NCBI GenBank assembly: GCA_002353525.1
Contig: DEJV01000056.1
Location: forward strand, 19,078 to 63,607
DNA length: 44,530 nucleotides
Direction: 5' to 3'
Origin: Prevotella sp. UBA2739
Lineage (GTDB): Bacteria; Bacteroidota; Bacteroidia; Bacteroidales; Bacteroidaceae
In this document: positions 1-10,000 of the stretch, one piece after another
How the letters are laid out: every line of letters starts with the position of its first letter
How positions within the stretch are numbered: the stretch's first letter is position 1
Notes under the pieces: generated by a model
What the model was told of the DNA's origin: nothing
The model's database searches: none
The model's input: the letters and a program-made list of their open reading frames with translations, nothing else
Translations under genes and position numbers: made by a program

Positions 1-46
1 CGTTCCTCCCATCTCTGAGTGGAACAAGATCAATCCGAACCTCTAA
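1..46 (+). CDS. C-terminal end of an unidentified protein (partial)
   Basis: An open frame enters from the left edge and ends at TAA 44-46; its last residues read VPPISEWNKINPNL. A perfect intrinsic terminator follows 25 bases later, which supports a real gene end. The tail is too short to identify. Endings rich in NPN occur in SusD-like proteins, but that is only a faint resemblance. Confidence 0.55.
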   Translation, partial: VPPISEWNKINPNL

Positions 47-70
47 TTTCCCTTCATCTTTTATAACAAT

Positions 71-105
71 GGGAGCGGCTCTGCAGAGCTGCTCCCGTTT
101 TTTTT
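71..105 (+). terminator. Intrinsic terminator of the gene entering from the left
   Basis: GGGAGCGGCTCT (71-82) pairs with AGAGCTGCTCCC (85-96) through one G-T pair, followed by a run of T (98-105). This is a textbook rho-independent terminator placed just after the stop codon at 46. Confidence 0.9.
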
Positions 106-258
106 AATTGATAATGTTCGGTAATTGATAATTGATAATGGACAATTGATAATTAGGCCTGACGGATGGATGAACGGGAACGAAGTCCTTGGCGCACATA
201 ATTCATATTTTCGACAGAGAGTTTTTCGACATAGAGACGTTTTTTAATTGATAATTGA
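106..258. repeat. TTGATAAT-type AT-rich intergenic repeats
   Basis: Short direct repeats of the type AATTGATAATTGATAATGG occur at 106-153 and again at 243-258, with a related piece at 429-450. The same motif recurs between the susD and C39 peptidase genes at 17797-17832. A segment at 154-180 (GGCCTGACGG then ACGGGAACGAAG) resembles the tail of the 61-bp repeat at 22245-22366. No open frame with gene-like content is seen here. Confidence 0.75.
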
Positions 259-261
259 TTG

Positions 262-425
262 AAGTTTCGGAGGTACGAGGGTGCGATGGTACGAAGGTAC
301 GAGAATACCCTTGTCTCCGTCATCAGCAGCTCCAAAATATCTCAGCGAGCGAGACTAATCTCGTACCCTCGTACCCTCGTACCCTCGTACCTTCGAATAT
401 CAAGGATGTAAATCATCCGAAACTT
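262..425. repeat. Fold-back repeat element made of two inverted GTACC modules
   Basis: The ends are a perfect 10-bp inverted repeat, AAGTTTCGGA (262-271) and TCCGAAACTT (416-425). Inside each end lie tandem GGTACGAGG-type units: left arm about 271-303, right arm about 360-396 with four CTCGTACC units in opposite orientation. The same module, including the TCCGAAACTT end, occurs singly at 11612-11653, and a GTACC-like copy lies at 42170-42205. It resembles a non-autonomous fold-back or MITE-like repeat, but no transposase or target duplication is evident. Confidence 0.7.
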
Positions 426-529
426 TAATTAATGGACAAATTGATAATTGGCAACCGAATTGTTGATAATATTTACCTATGCGCATGCGTGCATTTTTTC
501 AAATTTATTTTTGTATGAAAAAAGCGCTG

Positions 530-1007
530 AACTGTCACTTTCTCTGTAACCTTCAGACGGTTAATGGCTTGGGAGGTGACAGTTTGTTTGCAAACCGTCA
601 CCTAACTGTCACTTGATGAGATGTGTAGATTTTGGTAAATAATCGCAACAAAGCAGGATGTGGTAAATGGAAAACAACTCTAACTTGTTACAGGGCTTGT
701 CGTTAGCTATCAAATGGGTTGTGTTTTCAACATAAAAACATTGTGTTTCTATGATAGAAACGAAGTGTTTCTGCCGTAGAAACACCGTGTTTTTAATGCA
801 AAAACACTCTGCTATCTTGACAATTGGAGTGATTTTACATCGTGAGGAAAGTTGCATGTCCCCGCATTCTGGCTCATAGCCTATGTGAATGAGTGTAAAA
901 TAAATTCTGAAAAACGAAATAATAGTGATAGTTGGTGACAGTTTGGAAAACAAACCGTCACTCCGAAAGTCGCTGATGTAAAGAGAGTTACGCTGAAAGT
1001 GACAGTT
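530..1007. repeat. Cluster of seven GTGACAGTT / AACTGTCAC sites upstream of the VirE-type gene
   Basis: Plus-strand GTGACAGTT lies at 576-584, 935-943 and 999-1007. Its complement AACTGTCAC lies at 530-538 and 604-612, and AACCGTCAC (one change) at 593-601 and 953-961. Two pairs form dyads: 575-602 and 935-961. The last site ends 36 bp before the -7 element of the VirE-type gene, so the cluster may be an operator or an iteron-like protein-binding region. Confidence 0.7.
713..815. repeat. 22-bp-period palindrome array A (GAAACA/TGTTTC half-sites)
   Basis: Units begin at 735, 757, 779 and 801, exactly 22 bp apart, with a degenerate unit before them from 713. Each has a 6-base left half-site (AAAACA, GAAACG, GAAACA, AAAACA), a 3-base centre (TTG, AAG, CCG, CTC), an inverted right half-site (TGTTTC, TGTTTC, TGTTTT, TGCTAT) and a 7-base linker (TATGATA, TGCCGTA, TAATGCA). 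The linkers differ while the half-sites and spacing stay fixed. The geometry is identical to array B at 43717-43942. Confidence 0.85.
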
Positions 1008-1043
1008 TGCCCGATTTTTTTATCTTTTTCTCAAAATATTTTG

Positions 1044-1051
1044 TATCTTTG
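1044..1051 (+). promoter_or_regulatory. -7 promoter element of the VirE-type gene
   Basis: TATCTTTG followed by C fits the Bacteroidota TAnnTTTG element. It sits 54 bases upstream of the ATG at 1106. No clear TTTG is present about 20 bases upstream, only a T-rich stretch. Confidence 0.7.
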
Positions 1052-1105
1052 CATGCCGAAAGACACAAGTAAGAAAACTTATCAACAAATTGAAAAGAAC
1101 GAACA

Positions 1106-3259
1106 ATGGAAAGAATCACATTACTAAAAGACAACAGGACGGGAACGACCCTTCGCCCCATGGAATTAGACAAAGTAGCCGCAATGTTGAAAAACACAGA
1201 CTACCAGAGCATTACCAACGAGATGCGTACCATCGTCACCATGAGCAATATGCCACGCCAGGACGACGGATCGCTGCCCTTCTCTGAGCACTATGCACGG
1301 CTGCTACCGCGACTGTGCTTTGCCACCCTGATGATGAAAGGCAACCACCGGCCCACACAAAAATCGTATACAGGCATGGTGATGCTCGAGGTGGACAACC
1401 TGGCCAGCTACGAAGAGGCGGTGGCCGTGCGACAGGGCGCAGCCTTGATGCCACAGACGCTGATGGCCTTCGTCGGACTGAGCGGGCGAAGTGTGAAGAT
1501 TGTGTGCCGCGGCGAACTGACCGGCGAACATGCCGGCCGTGCCACCGGCGAACGGCTGCCGCAAACCGATGACGACATCCGTCGGTTCCACACCAACCTC
1601 TATGAGAAAGCCCGCATGGCCTACAATGCCCAGCTGGGCGTAACCATTGAGAAGCTGGAGCCGCGACTGGACCGCATCTGCTACGTGAGCTACGACCCGG
1701 GGGCGGTGCTCAACCCGCTGGCCGTACCTTTTTATACGGTCTGCTCGGATGTGGAGCAGGCTGTAAGGCCTTTCCGCCCCACGACCATCGAACCCGAAGA
1801 GATTGTGCCGGGACAAAACCGCTACCAGTCGATGCATACCATTTTTGAGTATAACCTCATGAAAGCATACGACGACACCGAGGGAGTCACCGACAACGAT
1901 GATGAGCACCGACACCTGCTGCTCACCAGGCTGGCAGGTTATTGCGCACAGACCGGACTGCCCATGGCCGTGGCACGCCGACTCACCATGTTCAGCCTCA
2001 CGCTGAGCAAAGACCCCGCACTGGTGGAGCTGGTCTTCAACAACGCCTACCATGAGAGTCATGCCAAGAAATACCGCGAGCGCAAACAACTCACTAAACC
2101 ACTGAAGAATATACCCACCGAGACGTTGCTCACCATGAAGATCGACATTTTCTTGAACAGCAACTACGAACTGCGCAAAAACGTGATGCGTGGCGTGGCC
2201 GAATTCCGCGAGCGCACAGGACTGGGATTTGCCTTCCGCGACCTGACCGAAGAGGCACGCAACTCCATCACCATGAAGGCATTAGCGCAAGGCATCAAAT
2301 GCTGGGATAAAGACATAAGGCGGTATGTCAACTCAGACGACATCGAGCCTTACGACCCAGTGAACGACTATCTGGACCACCTGCCGCAATGGGACGGCAC
2401 CGACCGAGTGGAGCCGTTGGCACGGCGTGTGGGCTGCCACTACGACGAGTGGCCGCAGCTGTTCCATCTGTGGATGCGCTCGATGGTGGCCATGTGGATG
2501 GGTAAGGGACAGCTCACGGGCAATGCGCTGGTGCCTCTGCTCATTGGCAGGCAGGGGTGCGGCAAGTCGAGCTTCTGCCGCATCCTGCTGCCGCGCGAGT
2601 TGAGAGAATACTACAACGACCGCATCAACTTCAAAAACGAAGCCGACCTGAACCTCGGACTCACCTCGTTTGCACTTATCAACCTCGATGAGTTCGACAA
2701 GATTACGCAGCGGCAGCAGATTGTGCTGAAGTACCTGGTGTCTACGGCCGACCTGAAATACCGTCCGCCCTACGGCAAAGCCTACTCGTCGCACCGTCGC
2801 TATGCCTCGTTTGTGGGGACCACCAATGACATGCTGCCCCTGAGCGATCCCAGCGGCAGCCGCCGCTTCATCTGCGTGGAAGTGGAGGGCAATATCGACT
2901 TCGAGAGCCGTGTGGACTACGACCAGCTCTATGCCCAGCTGAAAGAGGAGATTGGCAGTGGCGCCCGCTACTGGCTGACCAAAGAAGAGGAACAGGCGCT
3001 CATGCAGCGCAACCGCAGCTATCAGCGCCTGAATGGCCTGGGCGAGATGCTCACCACCGTGGTGCGCAGGCCCGTAGGCGACGAAGAGGGCCAGTGGCTG
3101 TCGCTGCCCGACATCTCCAGCCTGCTGAAAGAAGCCTTCCCCCGCAGTTATAAGGAGGAAACCGGCATCTTCGAGAAAATTGGCAACTTCCTCAGCCGCA
3201 ACCTGAAGGTGGAAAACCGCCATACGAACAGCGGCACAGTCTATCGGCTCGTCAAATAG
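1106..3259 (+). CDS. BT4734-type N-terminal / VirE-type P-loop ATPase (primase-helicase-like)
   Basis: This 717-residue protein resembles the Bacteroidota family with a BT4734/BF3469-type N-terminal domain (primase-like, roughly residues 60-200) joined to a VirE/VapE-type ATPase domain (roughly 400-640). The Walker A loop GRQGCGKS is at residues 481-488 and a Walker B-like INLDEFDK has acidic residues 528-529. VirE/VapE-type proteins are often carried by phages, plasmids and integrated elements and are thought to act on DNA, but the cellular role is unsettled. ATG 1106 is chosen because a TATCTTTG element lies 54 bases upstream. The gene converges on the DUF6078-like gene with only 17 bases between stops. 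No integrase, HU-like protein or amidase, often near such genes, is seen here. Confidence 0.85.
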   Translation: MERITLLKDNRTGTTLRPMELDKVAAMLKNTDYQSITNEMRTIVTMSNMPRQDDGSLPFSEHYARLLPRLCFATLMMKGNHRPTQKSYTGMVMLEVDNLASYEEAVAVRQGAALMPQTLMAFVGLSGRSVKIVCRGELTGEHAGRATGERLPQTDDDIRRFHTNLYEKARMAYNAQLGVTIEKLEPRLDRICYVSYDPGAVLNPLAVPFYTVCSDVEQAVRPFRPTTIEPEEIVPGQNRYQSMHTIFEYNLMKAYDDTEGVTDNDDEHRHLLLTRLAGYCAQTGLPMAVARRLTMFSLTLSKDPALVELVFNNAYHESHAKKYRERKQLTKPLKNIPTETLLTMKIDIFLNSNYELRKNVMRGVAEFRERTGLGFAFRDLTEEARNSITMKALAQGIKCWDKDIRRYVNSDDIEPYDPVNDYLDHLPQWDGTDRVEPLARRVGCHYDEWPQLFHLWMRSMVAMWMGKGQLTGNALVPLLIGRQGCGKSSFCRILLPRELREYYNDRINFKNEADLNLGLTSFALINLDEFDKITQRQQIVLKYLVSTADLKYRPPYGKAYSSHRRYASFVGTTNDMLPLSDPSGSRRFICVEVEGNIDFESRVDYDQLYAQLKEEIGSGARYWLTKEEEQALMQRNRSYQRLNGLGEMLTTVVRRPVGDEEGQWLSLPDISSLLKEAFPRSYKEETGIFEKIGNFLSRNLKVENRHTNSGTVYRLVK

Positions 3260-3276
3260 ACATCCATGGGGACCTC

Positions 3277-3708
3277 TCACCAGAGATACTCTTCGCCGGT
3301 GCTGTCAAACACCAGCGGCTCTGTCCAGCCATGCTGGCGGCAGACGCGCTCGATGTCAGCACGGAGCGTGGCGTTGATGGGCAGCTCGCCCTTGCGCAGC
3401 TTGTAGTAACGGGTGCGGGTGAGATTTCGGATGAGATGTTCCTTAATAGCCAATTCGGTGTGGTGGGGCATGTCGTGATAAAAACGGGTCATGCCCCGCC
3501 ACACGGTGACGGTTTTGTCGGCGGCAAAGAGCGGACAGTTGCCGCTGTTCACCTCAGCATTCTGGATGTTCACCACCGACAGCACCAGCGGTTTCTCATT
3601 GGCATAGCCGTTAGCCAGCCATCGCAAGCATTGTTCACGGCGGGGGCACTGGTTGTTATAACACACGGGACCTTGATGTCCCAAAGCTTTCAATTGTTGT
3701 TCTTTCAT
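3277..3708 (-). CDS. DUF6078-like small cysteine-containing protein
   Basis: This 143-residue soluble protein has four cysteines near the N-terminus (C16, C21, C27, C58). Their spacing could bind a metal or an iron-sulfur cluster, but this is inference. The sequence resembles the DUF6078 family of Bacteroidota, assigned from memory and without known function. A basic middle segment and lack of a signal peptide suggest an intracellular, possibly nucleic-acid-associated role. It converges tail-to-tail with the VirE-type gene and has its own promoter (TACCTTTG on the minus strand at 3743-3750). Confidence 0.7.
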   Translation of the reverse strand: MKEQQLKALGHQGPVCYNNQCPRREQCLRWLANGYANEKPLVLSVVNIQNAEVNSGNCPLFAADKTVTVWRGMTRFYHDMPHHTELAIKEHLIRNLTRTRYYKLRKGELPINATLRADIERVCRQHGWTEPLVFDSTGEEYLW

Positions 3709-3742
3709 GATGCTTTTCTTGTATTACGATTTTTTTGGCCTG

Positions 3743-3750
3743 CAAAGGTA
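3743..3750 (-). promoter_or_regulatory. -7 promoter element of the DUF6078-like gene
   Basis: The minus strand reads TACCTTTG followed by CA, matching TAnnTTTG. It lies 35 bases upstream of the ATG whose first base is 3708. Confidence 0.65.
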
Positions 3751-3860
3751 CAACTTTTTTTCGAGAATAGCCAATGATTTTCTCGTTTGTTTACACAAAC
3801 AACATACTTTCTGCGTCGCATTCGGAAAGTATTTGCTGAGGAGAAATCATGGTAGGTGGG

Positions 3861-3907
3861 CACGTGTCTCACGTGGCAATCGTTGTGGTAGTCGCGTGAG
3901 ACACGCG
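3861..3907. repeat. Inverted repeat in the divergent intergenic region
   Basis: CACGTGTCTCACGTG (3861-3875) and CGCGTGAGACACGCG (3893-3907) are imperfect inverted arms around a 17-base loop. It lies between two divergent promoters, about 50 bp upstream of the -33 of the LRR gene. No T-tract follows, so it is more likely an operator or repeat than a terminator. Confidence 0.55.
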
Positions 3908-3955
3908 ACCTCCTAGGGTGAAACATGAGGTAACGGAAATTTTGTTTTTCATTTA

Positions 3956-3987
3956 TTTGCAAATTACGGGAATATGTGCTATATTTG
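3956..3987 (+). promoter_or_regulatory. Promoter of the LRR surface-protein gene
   Basis: TTTG (3956-3959) is separated by 20 bases from TATATTTG (3980-3987), followed by C. This matches the Bacteroidota -33/-7 promoter very closely. The ATG at 4046 lies 58 bases downstream. Confidence 0.8.
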
Positions 3988-4045
3988 CACTATCTTATCA
4001 GAGCATGTGAAAATTGAATAGAACCCCTTCACCCATACAAGTATC

Positions 4046-7000
4046 ATGAGAAATATCAGAATTCTTCTTTTCGTTCTGGGAATCCTTCTCCCAATGACCG
4101 CCAGTGCCTATGATGCCAAGATAGACGGTATTTATTATTATTTGTATAAAGATGCCAAGACGGCAGAAGTGACAGAAGGAGACAATGTGTATACAGGAGA
4201 TATTGTTATACCAGAATCTATTTCATACGATGGAGAGAAATATAACGTAACAGGAATTCGGCAACACGCTTTTTCTTCATCTAAAATAACTTCTATTATA
4301 ATTCCAGAAAGTATCACATCCTTATCATCATGGACTTTTGATTATTGTGATAGTCTTACTACCATTACATTGCCAGATGGATTGACATCCATTGGTGAAT
4401 ATTGCTTTAATGGTAGTGGAATTACTACTATTACCCTTCCTTTGTCTTTGAAAAGGATTGAGAAAAGAGCATTCGCTTATTGTAACGATCTCAGGAAGGT
4501 CATTTTCAATTGCAGGCAACTAGAAACTGCAGATTTTAGCTTTACTCATATTACTGAAGTTGAAATTGGAGAATATGCGGAGGATGTTTTATCGCCTGTC
4601 GGCTTTCCATATTCCACAGTTCAAACTTTAAAGGTTGATCCCAAAAACACGAAATACGACTCCCGTAATAATTGTAATGCAATTATAGAAACTAATACGA
4701 ATAAGCTTTTGGCAGGTTGCACTACGACCATCATCCCAGAGAGTGTCACCTCTATCGGAGATTATGCTTTTTATGGCTGCAGAGGGTTAACTTCTATTCA
4801 GTTGCCAGATGGTCTGACTACTATCAGCCAATATGCATTTTTTGAATCGGGATTGTTATCAATAGAAATTCCGCAAAGTGTTGATAGTGTGGGTGTTGGT
4901 GCCTTTAATTCCTGTCCTTGGTACGACGAACAACCTGACGGGCCGGTGTATTTAGGTAGTGTGGTCATTTGTAAAAATCCAAGCAATTTGGATGAAAATG
5001 CAGAGATTGTCATTAAAGAGGGGGTAAAACGTATTTCTGACGATGCTTTCATGAGCTGTACTGCAAAATCGATAATCTTGCCAAATAGTTTAGAAATAAT
5101 CGGCGGTGATGCTTTTTCTGGTGCATTACTAGACTCTATCAGAATACCCGACAATGTTCATACCATTGGGGCAATGGCATTTGCTTTGAGCAAGTTGAAA
5201 AAAGTCACCTTACCAAAATCACTGAGAGAAGCAGGATCGTCTATTTTCATGCAATGTGAAAACCTAGTTTCTGCAATAATTCCAGATGGTATAATAGCAA
5301 TCCCAGACTATCTGTTTATTGAATGTACTTCGCTGACATCCATCACGCTTCCTAACAGTGTTAAGATTATCAATGAGAATGCATTCTCGGGCTGTGAGAA
5401 CTTGAAGTCTATCACGTTAGGAAACAGCATAGAAAGAATAGGGGAGTTATCATTTGCACACTGTAAAAATCTTGAATCTGTCACACTACCCAATAGTGTA
5501 GCTTGCATTGGTAAATATGCATTTGCAAATTGTGAGGAATTGGATTCAATCAATATTCCCAATAGCGTAGCCAGCATTGAATATGGTGCATTTTCTAGCT
5601 GTAGAGATTTGAAATCAATATGCTTTTCTGAAGATGCTAACATTTCGAGCAATTTGACATCAATTGGAGACAATGCTTTCTCTTTTTGTGAGAGTTTGCT
5701 TTCAATCTCATTACCAAAAAGTGTAACTTCCGTCGGAAATGAAGCCTTTTGGAATTGTGATTCTTTGCAATCAGTTACAATTGTTGGTGACAAAATTGAT
5801 TTTGGTTCAGCAGTGTTTAAAGGTTGTACTAACATCAAGGAATTCACATATATGAGTTCTAGTCCATGGGTTAGTTATTCTGATTTTTTCCCTGAGAGCA
5901 TTTACGAAACAGCAATTCTCTATGTTCCCCTGCAATTTGTTGACACTTACAAAAAAACTTACCCTTGGCAGCGTTTTAAGCAAATAGTAGGCTTGTCAGA
6001 TACTACTTTGGAACTTATTTGCATGGCAGACAATAAAAATGTTACAGCAGATGTGACAATTAAGTGGAGCAATATTGATGATGAAACTATTGGTCATGGT
6101 TCAATAATAAATGTCTATCCCGGACAACAACTTTACTATACAGTACTACTTGAAGAAGAATTAGGAAGAAAGTATTATGAAATAATTAATGAGCCATGTG
6201 TTGGTGCTAATACGGACTCTACTATTGTCTGCCACCTTCGAAGAATAGATGATGTTAGCATCTCTGGACGTGTCTCTGTAGAAGATATCGATGAGAAAAC
6301 GATATCAGTGCGCGTAAAACAAATGCTGAATGGGAAGTATGAGGAAGTCTTTACTACTCAAACAAACAATTACGGGGAGTTCTCTCTTGATGCTTATGAT
6401 GATGACACCGACCTTATCATTAGTTGTGACGGATATCAGGATGCTGTTATCCATAGGAGTAGTTTTAATGGCAATGGAGATGTAGGAATCATTTCATTGA
6501 AGCCGATATCAGGATTCGTAATTCCTGTGAATATAGACTACACATCTGCAACTTCTGAAGGAAATAAGATGAAAGAAGATCTTCTGCCTGGTGGACTATA
6601 TGACTTGCAACTCACCCTGTGGAATGGGTCGACAGACAATGAGATCACAGATTTCTCCGTTCAGTACAACGGCACATTAATTATTCATTCAGGTGCCAAT
6701 GCATGGGATTGGATTAGTATCACCGCCAAGAGTAAGCAACAACTTTTGACGGAAGCTACTACAGAGTTTAACTTAGATGAAAACGGTAATGGTAATATTG
6801 AATTGATTTTTGCCGAATTAGGAGGCGTCTCTGCCACCTATTCCGAGAGTGGCAATAGCGGCACTGCAGGCTATCTATACGACAGCAACGGCAACTTAGT
6901 GGCAAAAGGTATTTACAATGGTGAGACGCTACAACTGAAGCATGCCCCAGAAGGCAGCTATACGCTTATTTCTATCGGGCAGTCGGCATTGCTATCCAAC

Positions 7001-10000
7001 ATTTCTAACTTGTCAAAGCTTACTGAACTTAACCTGGCTGAAGGCAAAGACTATCTGAGGAATCAACTGGAAATCAACAACGGCGTAATAACAGAGGTAT
7101 CGGTAGGCAGTATTCCGAAACTGAACGAATCGTTGTTCCTTTTCGACGGTAGTTTGCTTGCCGACAAGTCATCTGTAGTGGTAGGCAGATATGTAACGCT
7201 GTATCCAAAGGTGAACATCGATGAGGAGCTATACAAGAAAGTGAATGATGTTTATTTGACCATAGACATTCCCGAGGGATGTGAGCTTATTGATAACACT
7301 GTGTTTGTGGACCGTAAGGAACAAACTTACACTAAAGATGGCAATACACTTAGCCTGCATCTGACGAAAGAGCAAGCTCAAGGTGATATCGCATTGTGTG
7401 TTACTCCAACAGATGCAAAAATCTACAACTTTTCTGCGTACGTTTCTTTTGACAAAGAGATAACCGGCCCGCGATTGATAGGAGTGGTCCAAGTTGACGG
7501 TGAGGCTCTTTCGCTCAGAGTTCCTTCCATAACTGCTTATAAGACGGTCATTGTCAGCGGTGTAGCTAGTCCTAATAGCGAAGTGAAAATCTACGATGGT
7601 GACGTGAAGATAGGAGAGGCAGAGTCGAAAGGAGATGGCACTTGGTCGACTCAGTGTGAACTGTATAATGCCTATAATCTGTCTATTCATGACATTATTG
7701 CAAAAGCAAGAACACAAGAGGGATGGACGCTCACAAGCGAAATGAAGAGTGTTGAATATGATCGGGAGTGTATCGAGCCTACTACTGTTTCTATGACCTT
7801 TTATAATGGTTTCCACGATGAAAACATCACGGTTGATTTCGACTTGATGAATGGAACGACATCTAAAAAACACTATGATTTTTATAAAGAAACAGACTTC
7901 ACATTCCTTGCCAAGTTCACCAAGAATGATCCCGAGTTAATTGATGATGTGAACTTCATGGTAAAAGCTTCTGATGGAACTATTCGCATCCTTCCTGCCT
8001 TGTTTGACTCGAAACAGCAGGCTTGGGTGGCTACTTCAAGATATAATTACGACAAACTGCCACAGAATGTGACCGTTGACTATGTATGTCTTAGAGAAGA
8101 GACCGATGAGGAGCGAGAGGAAAGCCTAGATGATTTATCCAAAGAAATGGCAGTTACCGCCAACCATATTGTCAACTCTATTCTTGAGAATACAGAGATG
8201 GATTTAATAGAAGATGAGGAGGACCATGCAGTGATGAATTGTTATTTCAAGGATGCGGATACCTCGGTAAACTATCGCATCGAACTGATTTACTATGAGG
8301 AGGCAGAGCAGATGATGAACGAGAAACAGTTCTTCTACATTTGGGATGATGAAGGTGATATAGGTTATTATACGGATATTTTCAAAGACTCCATTATTGT
8401 GACTGCGGTAGACTTAGTGGAACGGGTTGCTTTTCAAATGACGCTCTACGATCCTTATGCATCCTCTTATGCCAAGGCCGACAAGATGCCAAGTATGAAA
8501 AAAGCAAAATACCAATGGCTGGAGAAACTTGGGGATTATTTTAAACAGGATTTCAGCAAATGGAAAAAAGAAGGAGGACTCGGTAGTCTTGTAGGCATTA
8601 TCGACGGAGTTGACTATCTGCTTTCCAAACGTGATTATGACAGTATGGCTAAAAAACTCGAGCACTATAGGGATAAACTTAGAGTAGCAGAAGAAAAGAC
8701 GATGAATATGATAGTTGCCAAATGTCCAGAAGGGGAGTTCCGTCTATCGCAGAATCAGCGTGATCGCTATTTCAAGAGATGGTCTGAGCTGAATCTGCAA
8801 TGGGGGCTTTTCCAAAATGTTTATGAGGACTATTTAGAAAAATATCAAGTGGCATTAGCTAAAAATGTGGCAGCCAATTCGCTATTATCTATTCTTTGGG
8901 GGCCTGCCGGTGTTGGGGTAAAGGCTGCGGGCAAGGGGGGAGCAGTTTTTATTGCTGAGCATAGTACCAAGTTACTGTCGGGAATGGCGCAAAAAAAGTT
9001 AATAAAGAATGTAACAGCAGCGAAGGCAGCAAAATCCATCAAAAACTTTTGTAAAAGATTTATCGCGAGCATCACAACTCAAAATGAAAAGAAATTGACC
9101 TTTTATTCAGCTCTTGGCTGTGAGGCACAAACAGCCATATTGGGCTTAGCTTCAAAATTTTTGCATGAGACGGACTTTAAAGCTGTGCGCGATGAATTGA
9201 AGTCTTGGTCATCAAAGCAATCTAAGTGGATTCTTGACTACCATCGTTCATTGAATAAGGAAATTCAAAGTCAATATGGTCAATGCAAGAAATATGAGCC
9301 TGAAACCAGAAAGGTTACCGATCCGTGGCAAGAGACCTTTAACGAGAACAATGACGACAACACCATCACCTTCACCACACCGCCCGTTGAGCCGATTCTC
9401 GATCCGTCAGGATTTGTCTACGAGGCTGTGCTGAGCAACCGACTGCCGGGCGTAACTACCACGGTGTATCAGAAACAGGGTGGCAATGCCGTGAAGTGGA
9501 ATGCCGAGAACTATTCGCAGCAGAACCCGTTGGTGACCGATGAGGCTGGATTCTACCGCTGGGATGTGCCGCAGGGCGAGTGGCAAGTGAAATACGAAAA
9601 GGATGGCTACGAGACTTGCTACTCGGAGTGGCTGCCCGTTCCACCGCCACAGCTTGACGTGAACGTGGGCATGAAGCAGACCACACCGCCAACGGTGAAA
9701 CAGATGCGTGGCATGGAAAGCGGCATCACCATCGAGATGAGCAAATATATGCTGCCTGCTGGCATGAACAAAGAGAATATCACCGTGAAGAAAGAGGGCT
9801 CGACGATTAGCGGAAAGATTGAGATGATGGACAGCGAGCAGTCGCCCACGGCCGACGATGTGTTTGTCTCGAAAGTGAAGTTCGTGCCCGACAATGCTTT
9901 CTATGCCGGCGATGAGGTGTATGTAACCGTGAAAGGCAATGTGGAGAGCTATTGTGGCGTCGCGATGGGTGCCGACCATACACAGAAGGTGGTGATAGAA

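Noticed and set aside
515..616. A 33-codon frame starting ATG 515 just after a TATTTTTG string
   Set aside because: Its sequence is composed mainly of the GTGACAGTT sites and shows no protein-like features.
609..953. Minus-strand frame of 114 codons through array A
   Set aside because: The 22-bp period is not a multiple of 3, so the encoded sequence does not repeat as protein; it is explained by the array.
1106..3708. The VirE-type and DUF6078-like genes as an intact prophage or integrative element
   Set aside because: No integrase, attachment-site repeats, tRNA gene or structural phage genes are visible around them.
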